From SHZI01 sp963802215 (GTDB lineage Bacteria > Pseudomonadota > Gammaproteobacteria > Steroidobacterales > GCA-2729495), in the NCBI GenBank assembly GCA_963802215.1, contig CAWDHQ010000001.1, forward strand, positions 682,001-746,000: a DNA stretch of 64,000 nucleotides, in the 5' to 3' direction. Of this stretch, positions 55,981 through 64,000 are shown one piece after another. Below the pieces are notes generated by a model. The model was not told the origin of the DNA. It saw nothing but the letters and a program-made list of their open reading frames with translations, and searched no databases. Position numbers and translations under genes: made by a program. Each line of letters starts with the position of its first letter. Positions within the stretch are counted from its first letter, which is position 1.

Positions 55981-57936
55981 TCAGCCCGCCTCCACTTCCC
56001 CGTAGAGGGCCAGCCACTCGGCCTCCAGAGCCTCGTGGGCCTCCCGCACCGCTGCGTGACGGCCGGTCAGCCGGGCGAGCTGGCCGGCCTCCGCGGCATA
56101 CACCGCGGGCTCTGCCAGCTGCCCTTCCAGCACCGCGAGTTCCGCCCCCACGGCCTCCATCTGCACCTCGAGCTTGGCCAGCTTCTGCTGGCGCCGGGCG
56201 GTCCTGCTATCGGGCTTTGCCTTTGCCTTGGCCTTGCCGGCGACCGGGGCGCTGGCGGGGGCTGGCGGGGGTGCCACGGGTTCGGCTGACGCCTCGGCAG
56301 TTTTGTTGGCCCGGGCGCTCAGCCAGGCGGCGTACTCGTCCAGGTCGCCATCGAAGGATTCCACACGGCCATCGGCCACCCGCCAGAAGGTCTCGCTGAC
56401 GAGGCCGATCAGGTGCCGGTCGTGGGAGACCAGGACGATGGCGCCGTCAAAGTCCGCCAGTGCCTCGGCCAGCGCTTCCCGCATGTCGAGATCCAGGTGG
56501 TTGGTGGGCTCGTCCAGGAGCAGCACGTTGGGCTTGCGCCAGGCGATCAGCGCCAGCGCCAGCCGGGCCCGCTCGCCACCGGAGAAGACGTCCACGTTCT
56601 GGAAGGCCCGCTGGCCGGGGAAGTACCAGCGGCCGAGAAAGCTGCGCATGTCCTGGGTCGAGGCCTCGGGCGCGATGTCCCGGAGGTGGTCCATGGGGGT
56701 GGCGCCAGACCGCAGGCTCTCCACCGTGTGCTGGGCGAAGTAGCCGATCCGCAGGTCGTTGTGGACGTTCCGCTCGCCGCCCAGCACCGGCAGTTCGCCA
56801 ACGAGGGTCTTCACCAGCGTGGACTTGCCGGCACCGTTCGGGCCCAGCAGGGCCACACGGTCCCCCGCTTCGAGCCCGAACGACACGTTCGCCAGGATCC
56901 TGGCATCGCCCCGCTCGGACGAGGGCTCGCCGGGCAGGTGCTCGTCGCCCTCCCGCGGGGCCGCCGCCCGGTAGCCCGCGTCCACGTGATTCAGGCGGAT
57001 GAGGGAGAACGGGAGCTTCGGTGGCGCGTCGAAGCTGATGTGCAGCGCGTGCTCCGCCCGGACGGCCTCGGTGCCAGCGAGCTTGGCCAGGCGCTTCATG
57101 CGGGACTGGGCCTGCCTGGCCTTGCTCGCCTTCGCCTTGAAACGGGCGATGAACTTCTGCAGGTGCTCCCGTTCCGCCTGCTCCTTCTCGAAGGCAATCT
57201 GCTGCAGGCGCAGGTGTTCGGCGCGCTGCCGCTCGAAGGATGTGTAGTCACCCGTGTAGAGCCTGGCGGTGCCGTCGTTGAGGTGCAGGGTGTGGCTGGT
57301 GACGCCGTCGAGGAACTCCCGGTCGTGGGAGATCATCAGCAGCGTGCCGGGGTACTTGAGCAGCCAGTCCTCGAGCCACAGCACGGCGTCCAGGTCCAGG
57401 TGGTTGGTGGGCTCGTCGAGCAGCAGGAGTTCCGACGGCGTCATCAGTGCCCGGGCCAGGTTCAGGCGCACGCGCCACCCGCCGGAGAACTCGCCCACGG
57501 GCTTGTCGTGGGTGGCCGCGGGGAACCCGAGGCCGTGCAGCAGGCGGCCCGCACGGGCCTCCGCGTCGTAGGCCTGGAGCTCGGCCAGCCGCTGGTGGGC
57601 AACGGCGACTGCCTCGTAGTCTTCGGCAGCCATCGCGTCGCGCTCGGCCTTGATCGCCGCCCAGACCAGCGCATCGCCCGACATCACGAAGTCGATGGCC
57701 GGATCCGGCAGGTGCGGCGTTTCCTGGGCGACGCTGGCGATCCGGACGCGGCCCGACAGCTCCACGTCGCCGCGGTCCGGGTCGAGATCGCCCTGGACCA
57801 CGGCGAAGAGGCTCGACTTGCCGCAGCCGTTCCGGCCCACGACGCCCACGCGGACGCCGGCGTGGAGCGACAGGTCCACGTCGGACAGCAGCAGCTGCTC
57901 GCCGCGCCGCAGGGCAAGGTTCCGGAAGGTCAGCAT
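55981..57936 (-). CDS. yheS: ABC-F family ATPase (YheS-like)
   Basis: 651 aa, two ATPase domains without membrane segments. Domain 1: GRNGCGKSSL, FSGGWRVRLNLARAL, LLLLDEPTNHLD. Domain 2: GPNGAGKSTL, FSGGERARLALALIA, VLLLDEPTNHLD. A charged P-site tRNA-interaction linker (EREHLQKFIARFKAKASKARQAQSR) joins them. ABC-F proteins act on stalled ribosomes; length and order match YheS. TATACT lies 9 nt before the ATG, so the transcript may be leaderless. Confidence 0.92.
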   Translation of the reverse strand: MLTFRNLALRRGEQLLLSDVDLSLHAGVRVGVVGRNGCGKSSLFAVVQGDLDPDRGDVELSGRVRIASVAQETPHLPDPAIDFVMSGDALVWAAIKAERDAMAAEDYEAVAVAHQRLAELQAYDAEARAGRLLHGLGFPAATHDKPVGEFSGGWRVRLNLARALMTPSELLLLDEPTNHLDLDAVLWLEDWLLKYPGTLLMISHDREFLDGVTSHTLHLNDGTARLYTGDYTSFERQRAEHLRLQQIAFEKEQAEREHLQKFIARFKAKASKARQAQSRMKRLAKLAGTEAVRAEHALHISFDAPPKLPFSLIRLNHVDAGYRAAAPREGDEHLPGEPSSERGDARILANVSFGLEAGDRVALLGPNGAGKSTLVKTLVGELPVLGGERNVHNDLRIGYFAQHTVESLRSGATPMDHLRDIAPEASTQDMRSFLGRWYFPGQRAFQNVDVFSGGERARLALALIAWRKPNVLLLDEPTNHLDLDMREALAEALADFDGAIVLVSHDRHLIGLVSETFWRVADGRVESFDGDLDEYAAWLSARANKTAEASAEPVAPPPAPASAPVAGKAKAKAKPDSRTARRQQKLAKLEVQMEAVGAELAVLEGQLAEPAVYAAEAGQLARLTGRHAAVREAHEALEAEWLALYGEVEAG

Positions 57937-57945
57937 GGGGCGCGC

Positions 57946-57951
57946 AGTATA
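57946..57951 (-). promoter_or_regulatory. -10-like TATACT of yheS
   Basis: On the reverse strand TATACT is followed by 9 nt (GCGCGCCCC) and ATG 57936. Leaderless candidate. Confidence 0.4.
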
Positions 57952-57983
57952 CGGCGAACGAGGCCCCCGCCCGCCAGCGATTC

Positions 57984-58026
57984 CCGGCGCCAGGCGGGCG
58001 GAATTGCTCCGCCCGCCTGGCGCCGG
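57984..58026. terminator. Perfect 19-bp GC-rich hairpin
   Basis: CCGGCGCCAGGCGGGCGGA and its exact complement flank the 5-nt loop ATTGC. It lies between the dockerin gene's end (58091, reverse strand) and the yheS promoter. It probably acts as a terminator for the dockerin gene, although no U-tract follows. Confidence 0.5.
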
Positions 58027-58090
58027 CTATCGAGGCCCTACAAGTCGCTGCAGCTCGCGGGCAGGCACGGCCGGCATACCTGCCATCAGG

Positions 58091-59275
58091 TCAAGGGTGA
58101 GCTGGGCACGGGAAGGTGTTGTTGCAGATCCCGGACGGTCCCGGCGGCGAACCGAGCAGCTGCCGGAAGATTCCGGTGTCCTGGGCGTTCACGGAGCCGT
58201 TCGTGTTCAGGTCGGCGGCATTGTAGGTCGGGGCCACGCTGGGCTGCCCGAGCTGCTGCCGGTAGAGCCCGGTGTCCTGGGCGTTGACGGAGTTGTTGTT
58301 GCTGAGGTCCGCGTCACAACGATTGCCAAAGCCGTCGTTGTTCGAATCGACCTGGTTGGCGTTCGCGATCGTCCGGCAGTTGTCCAGCGCGTCCACGACG
58401 CCGTCACCGTCCGTGTCCACCTGCGGGGCGAAGATGTAGTAGCTGATGTCCGCGAGCGCGGGGTCCGGAGCGCAGGGGGTCGTGGACAATTGCGAGGCCC
58501 GGCCAAACATGTAGCAGCCATCGCTGCCGTAGACGGTGGGCTGATTGGAGAGGATCACGAAGCGAGGATTGGGCACGAGGTACCAGACGTCGTAGGTGCC
58601 CGAGACCGCGTCGCAACCGCCACCGGCCGCCGCCGTGGCGACGCCGCGTACCTCGCCGAGGGGGACGTCGTCGGCCGGATTGGGCGGGTCCTGGGGATTG
58701 CCGTTCAACGCGCGGTCGATGCAGTTGGCACTGCCGCCGATGTTGTAGGCCAAGACGGGGCTTTCGAACAGTCCATTGACGCCCATATCGACGTTGGAGC
58801 AGCCGTTCACGTTGACGGTGCCGAGGAACGTGCCTTCGTAGCAGTTGAACGTCGTGGCGGTCGAGGTCGTGGTCGAGGGCGTTATCGCCAGGTTCGATGC
58901 CCTGAAGGAAAGCACCGCAGTGCCTATGGCATTTGAGCCGTTGAACGCGGTTGTCCACAGCAGTCCTGTTCCGGTCATCGTCGTGCCATTCCAGTCCCAG
59001 GTGGCGGGGCTGGCCTGGACGTCGGAAATCAGCGTGGGCACGGTGGCGAGCCAGGCATTGGCCGGGTTGTAGCAGGGCTGCTTGAACGGGGCCGCCGCCG
59101 GGCACCCCTGGGCAGTACCGGACTTGAAGAACTGCGCGGCGTGATTGCCATTCGGTGCACTGCGGGAATGCACGGCGACGAGCACGTACGGTGCGGCGTT
59201 CGCGGTGCCCCACGCGGCGAGCAGTGATGTAGCGGTGATTGCGGCCGCAATTAGTGTTGTAAACCGGGTCGTCAT
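58091..59275 (-). CDS. Exported TSP3/dockerin-tailed protein
   Basis: 394 aa from ATG 59275 (ATG 59290 possible). Signal peptide MTTRFTTLIAAAITATSLLAAWGTANA-A. The N-terminal 270 residues are a Cys-containing beta-rich domain (CPAAAPFKQPC, FNCYEG, GCSNVDMG) that I cannot assign. Then TSP3-like repeats (DTDGDGVVDALDNC, DSNNDGFGNRCDAD) and two dockerin-like loops (ADLSNNNSVNAQD, ADLNTNGSVNAQD) lead to PGPSGICNN…CPAHP. The PGPSG element is shared with the other two dockerin proteins, but here a short Cys-pair extension follows. Confidence 0.8.
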   Translation of the reverse strand: MTTRFTTLIAAAITATSLLAAWGTANAAPYVLVAVHSRSAPNGNHAAQFFKSGTAQGCPAAAPFKQPCYNPANAWLATVPTLISDVQASPATWDWNGTTMTGTGLLWTTAFNGSNAIGTAVLSFRASNLAITPSTTTSTATTFNCYEGTFLGTVNVNGCSNVDMGVNGLFESPVLAYNIGGSANCIDRALNGNPQDPPNPADDVPLGEVRGVATAAAGGGCDAVSGTYDVWYLVPNPRFVILSNQPTVYGSDGCYMFGRASQLSTTPCAPDPALADISYYIFAPQVDTDGDGVVDALDNCRTIANANQVDSNNDGFGNRCDADLSNNNSVNAQDTGLYRQQLGQPSVAPTYNAADLNTNGSVNAQDTGIFRQLLGSPPGPSGICNNTFPCPAHP

Positions 59276-59522
59276 CTCAGTTACCCCCACATGAAAAGCT
59301 GTTGCCGATGATTCAGGAATATTGCTATTCCCTCATTGCTTCTTTGATTCGAGTCTACGCCCGCGCGAGAACCGCGCAATCGTTCCGCTGACCTGCCGGG
59401 CTGGCGCCGCGCCCGTTGCCCATGTGGCGGTCAGCCCCTGCTCGGGCTGCTTATGTCAACCACCCAGGCCGTGCCGGCCGAAAGGTATTGCGCCGGAGAT
59501 CCGGTCGCGCCGGTCGGCGCGC

Positions 59523-60659
59523 CTACAGTTTCGACGCCTTGTTGACCCGGGCAGTGACCTCGGGGCTTACGGCGTAGCGCTCCCAGTCCGCGGGCGGGGT
59601 GAAGATGCCCCAGTCCACCATCTTGTTGATCTGGTGCTTCACCAGTTCCAGCTGGTCGCCCTCGGTCAGGGGCGGATCCTCCATGCAGAGGTTCTTCGGG
59701 TAAATGCCGCCCCGGGCCATGGCGGCGTCGTAGATGGTCTTGTACTCCTCGACGCGCAGGTCCTTCACCAGGTTCTGCCACTGGGCGCGGACCCGGAAGT
59801 CCCGCAGGCCGTCGATGTCCAGCACGGAGCTCACCAGGGTCTCGCCGCCACCCAGGTACTGGGAAATGACGTTGCCCCGGTAGTCGATGATCTGGCTCTT
59901 GCCGCAGCTCATCTGGTGCACGCCCCCGGGGAAGTAGATGGCACCGATGTTCGGTGACAGCACGTAGCAGTTGTTAAAGACCGCGTGGGCCCGGTTCTGG
60001 ATCTCGGCGATGCCGTTCCCCATCCAGGGCTCCGGGTACTGGGTGCGCCAGATGATCTCCGCGCCATTCAGGGCAAGCCCGCGAGCGGCCTCCGGGTAGC
60101 TGCCCTCGGCGCAGATCAGCGTGCCGATGTTGCCGATCTCCGTCCTGGCGACCGGGAAGACCGCCTTGAAGAGTTGCACCGGGTCGTTACCGTGCTTCTT
60201 CAGGTACACGTTCCAGATGTCGCTGGGCGCCACGTTGGGCTCCCGCTGGTAGAACGCCGTCTTGTAGTGCTTGTGGATCACCTCGCCCTGCGGATCGATG
60301 ATGAAGGCGATGTTGAAGATCTTGTCCTCCATCAGCTCGGGGTCCTTGGCGACCATCTGGGCAATGATGTAGACGCCCAGTTCCTTGGCCAGGTCACCGA
60401 GATAGCGGGTCTCCTTGCCCGGAATCTCCGGCACCACGTCCCGGTAGATTCGCAGGTGCTCCTCGCCACCGCCCAGGCACCAGCCACCGATCCCGCCCTC
60501 TGACACCGCGATGAGCCTGACTGGCAGATCGAGGCTGCAGTTCCACACGGCGTAACGCATGGACAGGGCAAGGTTCTCGATGTCCTTCATGTAGTCGTCA
60601 CGGGTGACGGCCATCCGGGAGACGTTCTGGATGCCGACGGCGGTGTACTGGAGGCGCAT
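59523..60659 (-). CDS. Nitrilase-superfamily amidohydrolase with intact triad
   Basis: 378 aa from ATG 60659 (AGGAAGG upstream). The Glu-Lys-Cys triad is visible: Glu in AVSEGGIGG, Lys in VIHKHYKTAFY and Cys183 in GTLICAEGSYPE. ALNGAEIIWRTQYPEPW and NRAHAVFNNCYVLSPN complete the family core. It is probably an amidase or nitrilase acting on a small carbon–nitrogen substrate in the cytosol. It is the catalytic paralogue of the cysteine-less protein at 48748–49797 and is divergent from the Tat-amidohydrolase unit. Confidence 0.85.
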   Translation of the reverse strand: MRLQYTAVGIQNVSRMAVTRDDYMKDIENLALSMRYAVWNCSLDLPVRLIAVSEGGIGGWCLGGGEEHLRIYRDVVPEIPGKETRYLGDLAKELGVYIIAQMVAKDPELMEDKIFNIAFIIDPQGEVIHKHYKTAFYQREPNVAPSDIWNVYLKKHGNDPVQLFKAVFPVARTEIGNIGTLICAEGSYPEAARGLALNGAEIIWRTQYPEPWMGNGIAEIQNRAHAVFNNCYVLSPNIGAIYFPGGVHQMSCGKSQIIDYRGNVISQYLGGGETLVSSVLDIDGLRDFRVRAQWQNLVKDLRVEEYKTIYDAAMARGGIYPKNLCMEDPPLTEGDQLELVKHQINKMVDWGIFTPPADWERYAVSPEVTARVNKASKL

Positions 60660-60812
60660 GGGTATTTCCTTCCTGGACCGGGAAAAGTATGGGCCCTGGG
60701 CCCCGTTCAGAAAAGCAAAACCACCGGTCAAGGCCCGCCCTGTTCCCTGGGTGGGTGCAACCGGTTACGCTCGGATTCCGACATCCCGACCCCGCAACCG
60801 AGGCAGCTCATC

Positions 60813-62234
60813 ATGTGGATTCGCAAGAGCGACAAGGACCGGCAGACTGGCCGTGGCACACCCGTCCCAACCCAGATCGTTGGCAACGAGGAGTTCGACC
60901 CAATGCCCCAGACGGCCGACCAGCGGCGCGTCGAGCAGCGGATCTTCGAGCTCGCCGACCACTACAGCAGCAGGCTTGGAATGTCCCGGCGTGCCTTCCT
61001 CCGGACCAGCGGCGGCATGGCAGTGTCCTTCATGGCCATGAACGAGGTATTCGGGCCCGCGTTCCTGGTGAACGAGGCGGAAGCGGCCGAACCGGCGGCC
61101 ACGCGGGAGATGTGGCCGAAGAAGGAATTCATCCTGGACCTCCAGACCCACCACGTGAAGGACTCGATGCCCGGCCCCCTGGGCTTCCGGACGCTGACCG
61201 GCAAGTACAACCTGAATCCCGCGCTCGCCGGCGTGAAGCCCGCGCCGGACAGCCTGCACCGGGCCAACTACGTGAAGGAGATTTTTTTCGACAGCGACAC
61301 GGTCATGGCCTGCATCAGCGGAGCGGCGATCGGCCCGCCCAAGGCCTGGGTTCTGCCCTCGGAGGAGATGGCGAATACCCGCAACTTCGTGAACGAGATG
61401 GCCGGGTCCCGGCGGATGCTCTGCCACGGCATCGGCACCCCGAGCAATCCGGACTGGCTCGACGATGCGGAACGCCAGGTGAGGGAACTGAAGGTCGATG
61501 CCTGGAAGTTCTATACCGGCGATCCCGCCGGCCCCTGGCGGCACGATGATGAGAAGGTCGCGTACCCCTTCTACGAGCGCTCGCTGAAGCTCGGCGTCAA
61601 CAACATCTGCACCCACAAGGGCCTGCCAATTCCCGGCCCGGGCAAGGATTTCTTCCGCCCTGACGACATCGTCAAGGCCGCGAAGGACTGGCCGGGCATC
61701 AACTGGATCATCTTCCACTCCGGCATGAAGCACATGATGACCCAGGTGCCCGCCGGCGAGACTGGCATCGATGCTGACGGAAACATTCCCTGGACCACCG
61801 AGTTCTGCAGGCAGATCCAGGCGTCGGGCGTGAAGAACGTCTACCTGGAGCTGGGCGCCGTGTTTGGTCACTCGGTGGTCACTCACCCTGAGGTCTGTGG
61901 CCACCTGCTGGGCCAGGTCATCGCCGCGGTGGGTGCCGACCGCGTGATCTGGGGAACCGACTCCATCTGGTGGGGTTCTCCCCAGTGGCAGATCGAGGCG
62001 TTCAGGCGTTTCCAGATCCCCGAGAACCTGCAGTCGAAGTTCGGCTACAAGCCCATATCCAGTCGTGACCGGGAACAGATCTTTGGCCTGAACAGTGCAC
62101 GGCTCTTCAATATCGACGTGAAGGACGCCCGCAAGGCCATCCCCGCCGATGCACTGAGCCGGATGAAGACCGCCTACCAGGCCGAGGGGGCCGAGCCCAG
62201 CCTGACCCAGTACGGCTGGGTCGCTGCCGTATGA
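60813..62234 (+). CDS. Tat-exported amidohydrolase-2 family metal-dependent hydrolase
   Basis: 473 aa. A long N-region precedes a twin-arginine motif SRRAFLR (58–64) and a hydrophobic stretch, so export by Tat is likely. The mature domain is a TIM-barrel amidohydrolase (ACMSD/resorcylate-decarboxylase group). Likely metal-site blocks: LDLQTHHV, ICTHKGLP, IIFHSGMKH and WGTDSIWWG. It could hydrolyse or decarboxylate an aromatic or cyclic substrate in the periplasm. The stop overlaps the cytochrome start (ATGA). Confidence 0.82.
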   Translation: MWIRKSDKDRQTGRGTPVPTQIVGNEEFDPMPQTADQRRVEQRIFELADHYSSRLGMSRRAFLRTSGGMAVSFMAMNEVFGPAFLVNEAEAAEPAATREMWPKKEFILDLQTHHVKDSMPGPLGFRTLTGKYNLNPALAGVKPAPDSLHRANYVKEIFFDSDTVMACISGAAIGPPKAWVLPSEEMANTRNFVNEMAGSRRMLCHGIGTPSNPDWLDDAERQVRELKVDAWKFYTGDPAGPWRHDDEKVAYPFYERSLKLGVNNICTHKGLPIPGPGKDFFRPDDIVKAAKDWPGINWIIFHSGMKHMMTQVPAGETGIDADGNIPWTTEFCRQIQASGVKNVYLELGAVFGHSVVTHPEVCGHLLGQVIAAVGADRVIWGTDSIWWGSPQWQIEAFRRFQIPENLQSKFGYKPISSRDREQIFGLNSARLFNIDVKDARKAIPADALSRMKTAYQAEGAEPSLTQYGWVAAV

Positions 62235-62632
62235 AGCGCAGGGAGTGGCAAACAGTCGCATTGCTGGCCAGCTTCCTGGCGTCAGCGACTACCGGTGCCG
62301 AGTCGGCGCTGAAGGCAGTCAACTGCACGCCCCTGGGCGAAATCCGTGGCGACGCGGATCGTGGCGCCGCCCTTCACGTGAAGCATTGCGCCGAATGTCA
62401 CGGCGCGGATGGCAAGGCCGAGGTCATCGTGATGCACATGGATGTTCCGCCGAAGGACCAGAGCGATCCCGTCTACATGAAGACACTCCCCGACGCCTAC
62501 CTGTACCTGGCGATCTGCAGGGGCGGCGAAGGCGTGGGCAAGAACTTCATCATGCCCGCCTGGGGTGACCTGCTCTCCGATCAGGACATCAAGGACCTGG
62601 TAGCACAGATCCGGACCTTCTCCGGGACCTGA
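62231..62632 (+). CDS. Periplasmic class I cytochrome c
   Basis: 133 aa. Signal peptide to about TGA-E24. One haem-binding motif CAECH (53–57), with the axial Met in FIMPAWGDLLSDQDIKDLVAQI, the usual end of monohaem cytochromes. ATGA overlap with the amidohydrolase implies coupled expression and shared periplasmic location, so it may carry electrons for a related oxidation. Confidence 0.9.
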   Translation: MKRREWQTVALLASFLASATTGAESALKAVNCTPLGEIRGDADRGAALHVKHCAECHGADGKAEVIVMHMDVPPKDQSDPVYMKTLPDAYLYLAICRGGEGVGKNFIMPAWGDLLSDQDIKDLVAQIRTFSGT

Positions 62633-62645
62633 CCATTCCCGCTGA

Positions 62646-62651
62646 TATAGT
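62646..62651 (+). promoter_or_regulatory. Extended -10-like element of the terminal MFS gene
   Basis: TGA-TATAGT ends 6 nt before ATG 62658. Leaderless candidate. Confidence 0.4.
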
Positions 62652-62657
62652 CCCGCC

Positions 62658-63941
62658 ATGGCCAGCGGTACGCCTGAAGCTTCATCCCACCGGAATGTTG
62701 ATTCCGCTAAGGGGATCTGGGCAGAGCTGCGGATGGTCCCGGGCCACACCTACCGGGTCTTCCTCATCTGCCTGATCGGCGTCACGTTCGCCAACCTCGA
62801 CCATTCCCTGTTCACCTTCGTCCTCACGGAGATCTCCGCCGAGTTCGGCTGGTCGGATCTGGAGCGCGGCCTCTATATCGCGATCACCTTCGTGGCTGCC
62901 GGCGTCCTCATCACGCAGATCGGGGCACTCGCCGACCGGATCGGCCGACGGGCCGTGCTGCTCGGCGCGACACTGCTGACACCCGTTTTCGTCACGGCGC
63001 TTGCCTGGGCGCCCACGACGGTGACGCTGCTGGTGGCGAGGACGCTGGGCTTCACCACCGCCGGCGTCCAGTCCCCCGTGACCGGCACGCTGGTCCTCGA
63101 GGAATCGCCCCCGAGGCTGCGGGGTCTGTTTACCGGCGTCCTGCAGATCGGCTTCCCCCTCGGGTTCTTCCTGGCGTCACTGCTGGTCCCATTTATATAT
63201 GAAACATGGGGTTGGCGCTATATCTTCCTGTTGAGTCTACTCTTCCTCCCCTACGCCTGGGTCATCTGGCACTACCTCCGGGACTCGGAAGCCTGGCGGC
63301 GGTCACGGGCGAAGCGGCAGGCCGACAGTGCCCCGCCACCGCGGGTCCGGGAACTCTTCCAGCCGGCGTACCGGCGAAAGACGATCCTGCTGTTCCTGGG
63401 CACCTTCCTCTACGTGTTCGCCTACGGCGCCACGATCATGCTGACACCCTACTTCCGGGAGGCCCGCGGGTGGGACGCCCGTGAAGCCATCGAGCTGGTT
63501 GGCCTGTCGTTCCTCATCGGCGCCTTCGGCTACATCCTCGCGGCCTGGTTCGGCGAATTCCTCATCAGCCGGCGCAACACGATCGTCGCCTGGTGCTGGC
63601 TGGGCGGCCTCGCCTTCGGCGTCATGATCTGGTTCACCACGGACTGGTGGTCCACGTTCCTGGCGTTCAGCACCATGACGTTCTTCTTTTACGGCGCCTA
63701 TGCCGTGATGTTCACGTTCATCGCCGAGAGCTTTCCTGCCGACATGCGGGCCACGGCGGCCAGCTTCGCGAGCTCCTTTGCCGTCGAACTGGGACTGGGC
63801 CTCGGGCCCTTCGCACTCTCCTGGGCAATCGGCCGGGTCGGATGGGAAGCGGCCTTCACGTGGTGCGCCGTACTCCCGGTGATTCTCGCGGGCACGACCT
63901 TCCTCGCCCTCAAACCCGTGCCGCGGGAAGCGGTCATCTGA
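62658..63941 (+). CDS. MFS transporter, aromatic-acid:H+ symporter-like
   Basis: 427 aa, 12 helices. Motif A is QIGALADRIGRRAVLLG. A D in LIGVTFANLDHSLFTFVL resembles the charged residue in helix 1 of AAHS/sugar-phosphate symporters. A short AT-rich codon run at 63190–63242 (TTT ATA TAT GAA ACA…) interrupts the GC-rich usage. Its place after the Tat-amidohydrolase and cytochrome suggests uptake of the related substrate or product. Confidence 0.82.
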   Translation: MASGTPEASSHRNVDSAKGIWAELRMVPGHTYRVFLICLIGVTFANLDHSLFTFVLTEISAEFGWSDLERGLYIAITFVAAGVLITQIGALADRIGRRAVLLGATLLTPVFVTALAWAPTTVTLLVARTLGFTTAGVQSPVTGTLVLEESPPRLRGLFTGVLQIGFPLGFFLASLLVPFIYETWGWRYIFLLSLLFLPYAWVIWHYLRDSEAWRRSRAKRQADSAPPPRVRELFQPAYRRKTILLFLGTFLYVFAYGATIMLTPYFREARGWDAREAIELVGLSFLIGAFGYILAAWFGEFLISRRNTIVAWCWLGGLAFGVMIWFTTDWWSTFLAFSTMTFFFYGAYAVMFTFIAESFPADMRATAASFASSFAVELGLGLGPFALSWAIGRVGWEAAFTWCAVLPVILAGTTFLALKPVPREAVI

Positions 63942-63952
63942 GGAATGCTGAC

Positions 63953-64000
63953 ATGACCACGGGGGCGCCTCTCGCCGACATCGGGCAAATCATCCAGCTG
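63953..64000 (+). CDS. Start of an unidentified CDS, cut by the window end
   Basis: ATG 63953, 11 bp after the MFS stop and preceded by GAGGAATG, opens a frame of 16 codons (MTTGAPLADIGQIIQL) that runs off the window. The opening resembles some VOC/glyoxalase-fold proteins, but 16 residues cannot support an assignment. Confidence 0.4.
   Translation, partial: MTTGAPLADIGQIIQL

Noticed and set aside
56413..58287. 624-aa open frame on the plus strand
   Set aside because: Antisense to yheS, low-complexity His/Gln/Arg-rich translation typical of a shadow frame.

Overview
This 64 kb window is a dense, high-GC chromosomal segment from a gammaproteobacterium. The strongest lineage evidence is gene order: uvrC–pgsA–tRNA-Gly–tRNA-Cys–tRNA-Leu matches the enterobacterial uvrC-pgsA-glyW-cysT-leuZ block, and purB lies near a nudJ–mnmA pair. 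IlvC/IlvY are divergent, and DarP, GluQ, TatD, MazG and YheS are all present. I cannot name the genus. The many CoA-transferase, UbiD, nitrilase and amidohydrolase genes suggest an environmental, catabolically versatile organism. No rRNA, CRISPR array or prophage is visible. One intact insertion sequence (ISL3 family) is present.

Layout: 0–0.7 kb holds the end of an exported Ig-like/TSP3/dockerin protein. 0.7–21.5 kb is mostly housekeeping: three tRNAs, pgsA, uvrC, class II DAHP synthase, mazG, a CoA-type Nudix hydrolase, fumC, purB, nudJ, mnmA, aconitase, tatD, a NERD protein and thrC/thrA without thrB. It ends with a predicted modified-DNA HNH nuclease and an unfamiliar P-loop ATPase. 21.5–29.3 kb holds a methyltransferase, a CoA-transferase, a first UbiD decarboxylase, an unusual archaeal-type riboflavin kinase–HAD phosphatase fusion, an NAD-dependent epimerase-like gene, an MFS exporter and a yqjD/E/K stress-membrane cluster. 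29.4–39.3 kb has a subtilisin with a GlyGly-CTERM-like tail, two ABC systems, gluQ, an isochorismatase-like hydrolase, a SET-domain protein, a limonene-epoxide-hydrolase-like protein and darP. 39.35–40.63 kb is the ISL3 element with a perfect 8-bp target duplication, inserted in the U-tract of an intrinsic terminator. 40.7–64 kb carries exported surface proteins (VPxPA-CTERM, dockerin and cohesin types), ilvC/ilvY, a second UbiD coupled to a nitrilase homologue that has lost its cysteine, a lone fusA, ABC-F yheS, an intact nitrilase paralogue, and a Tat-exported amidohydrolase–cytochrome c–MFS unit.

Three themes cross the window. First, about a dozen transcription-unit heads have a -10-like hexamer only 5–9 nt before the start codon, which points to widespread leaderless mRNAs. 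Second, most convergent gene pairs overlap at their 3' ends, three of them through the same palindromic CTAG. Third, a cohesin-like anchored protein coexists with three dockerin-tailed exported proteins, hinting at a calcium-dependent surface assembly. All assignments come from reading motifs and context. No database search was possible.
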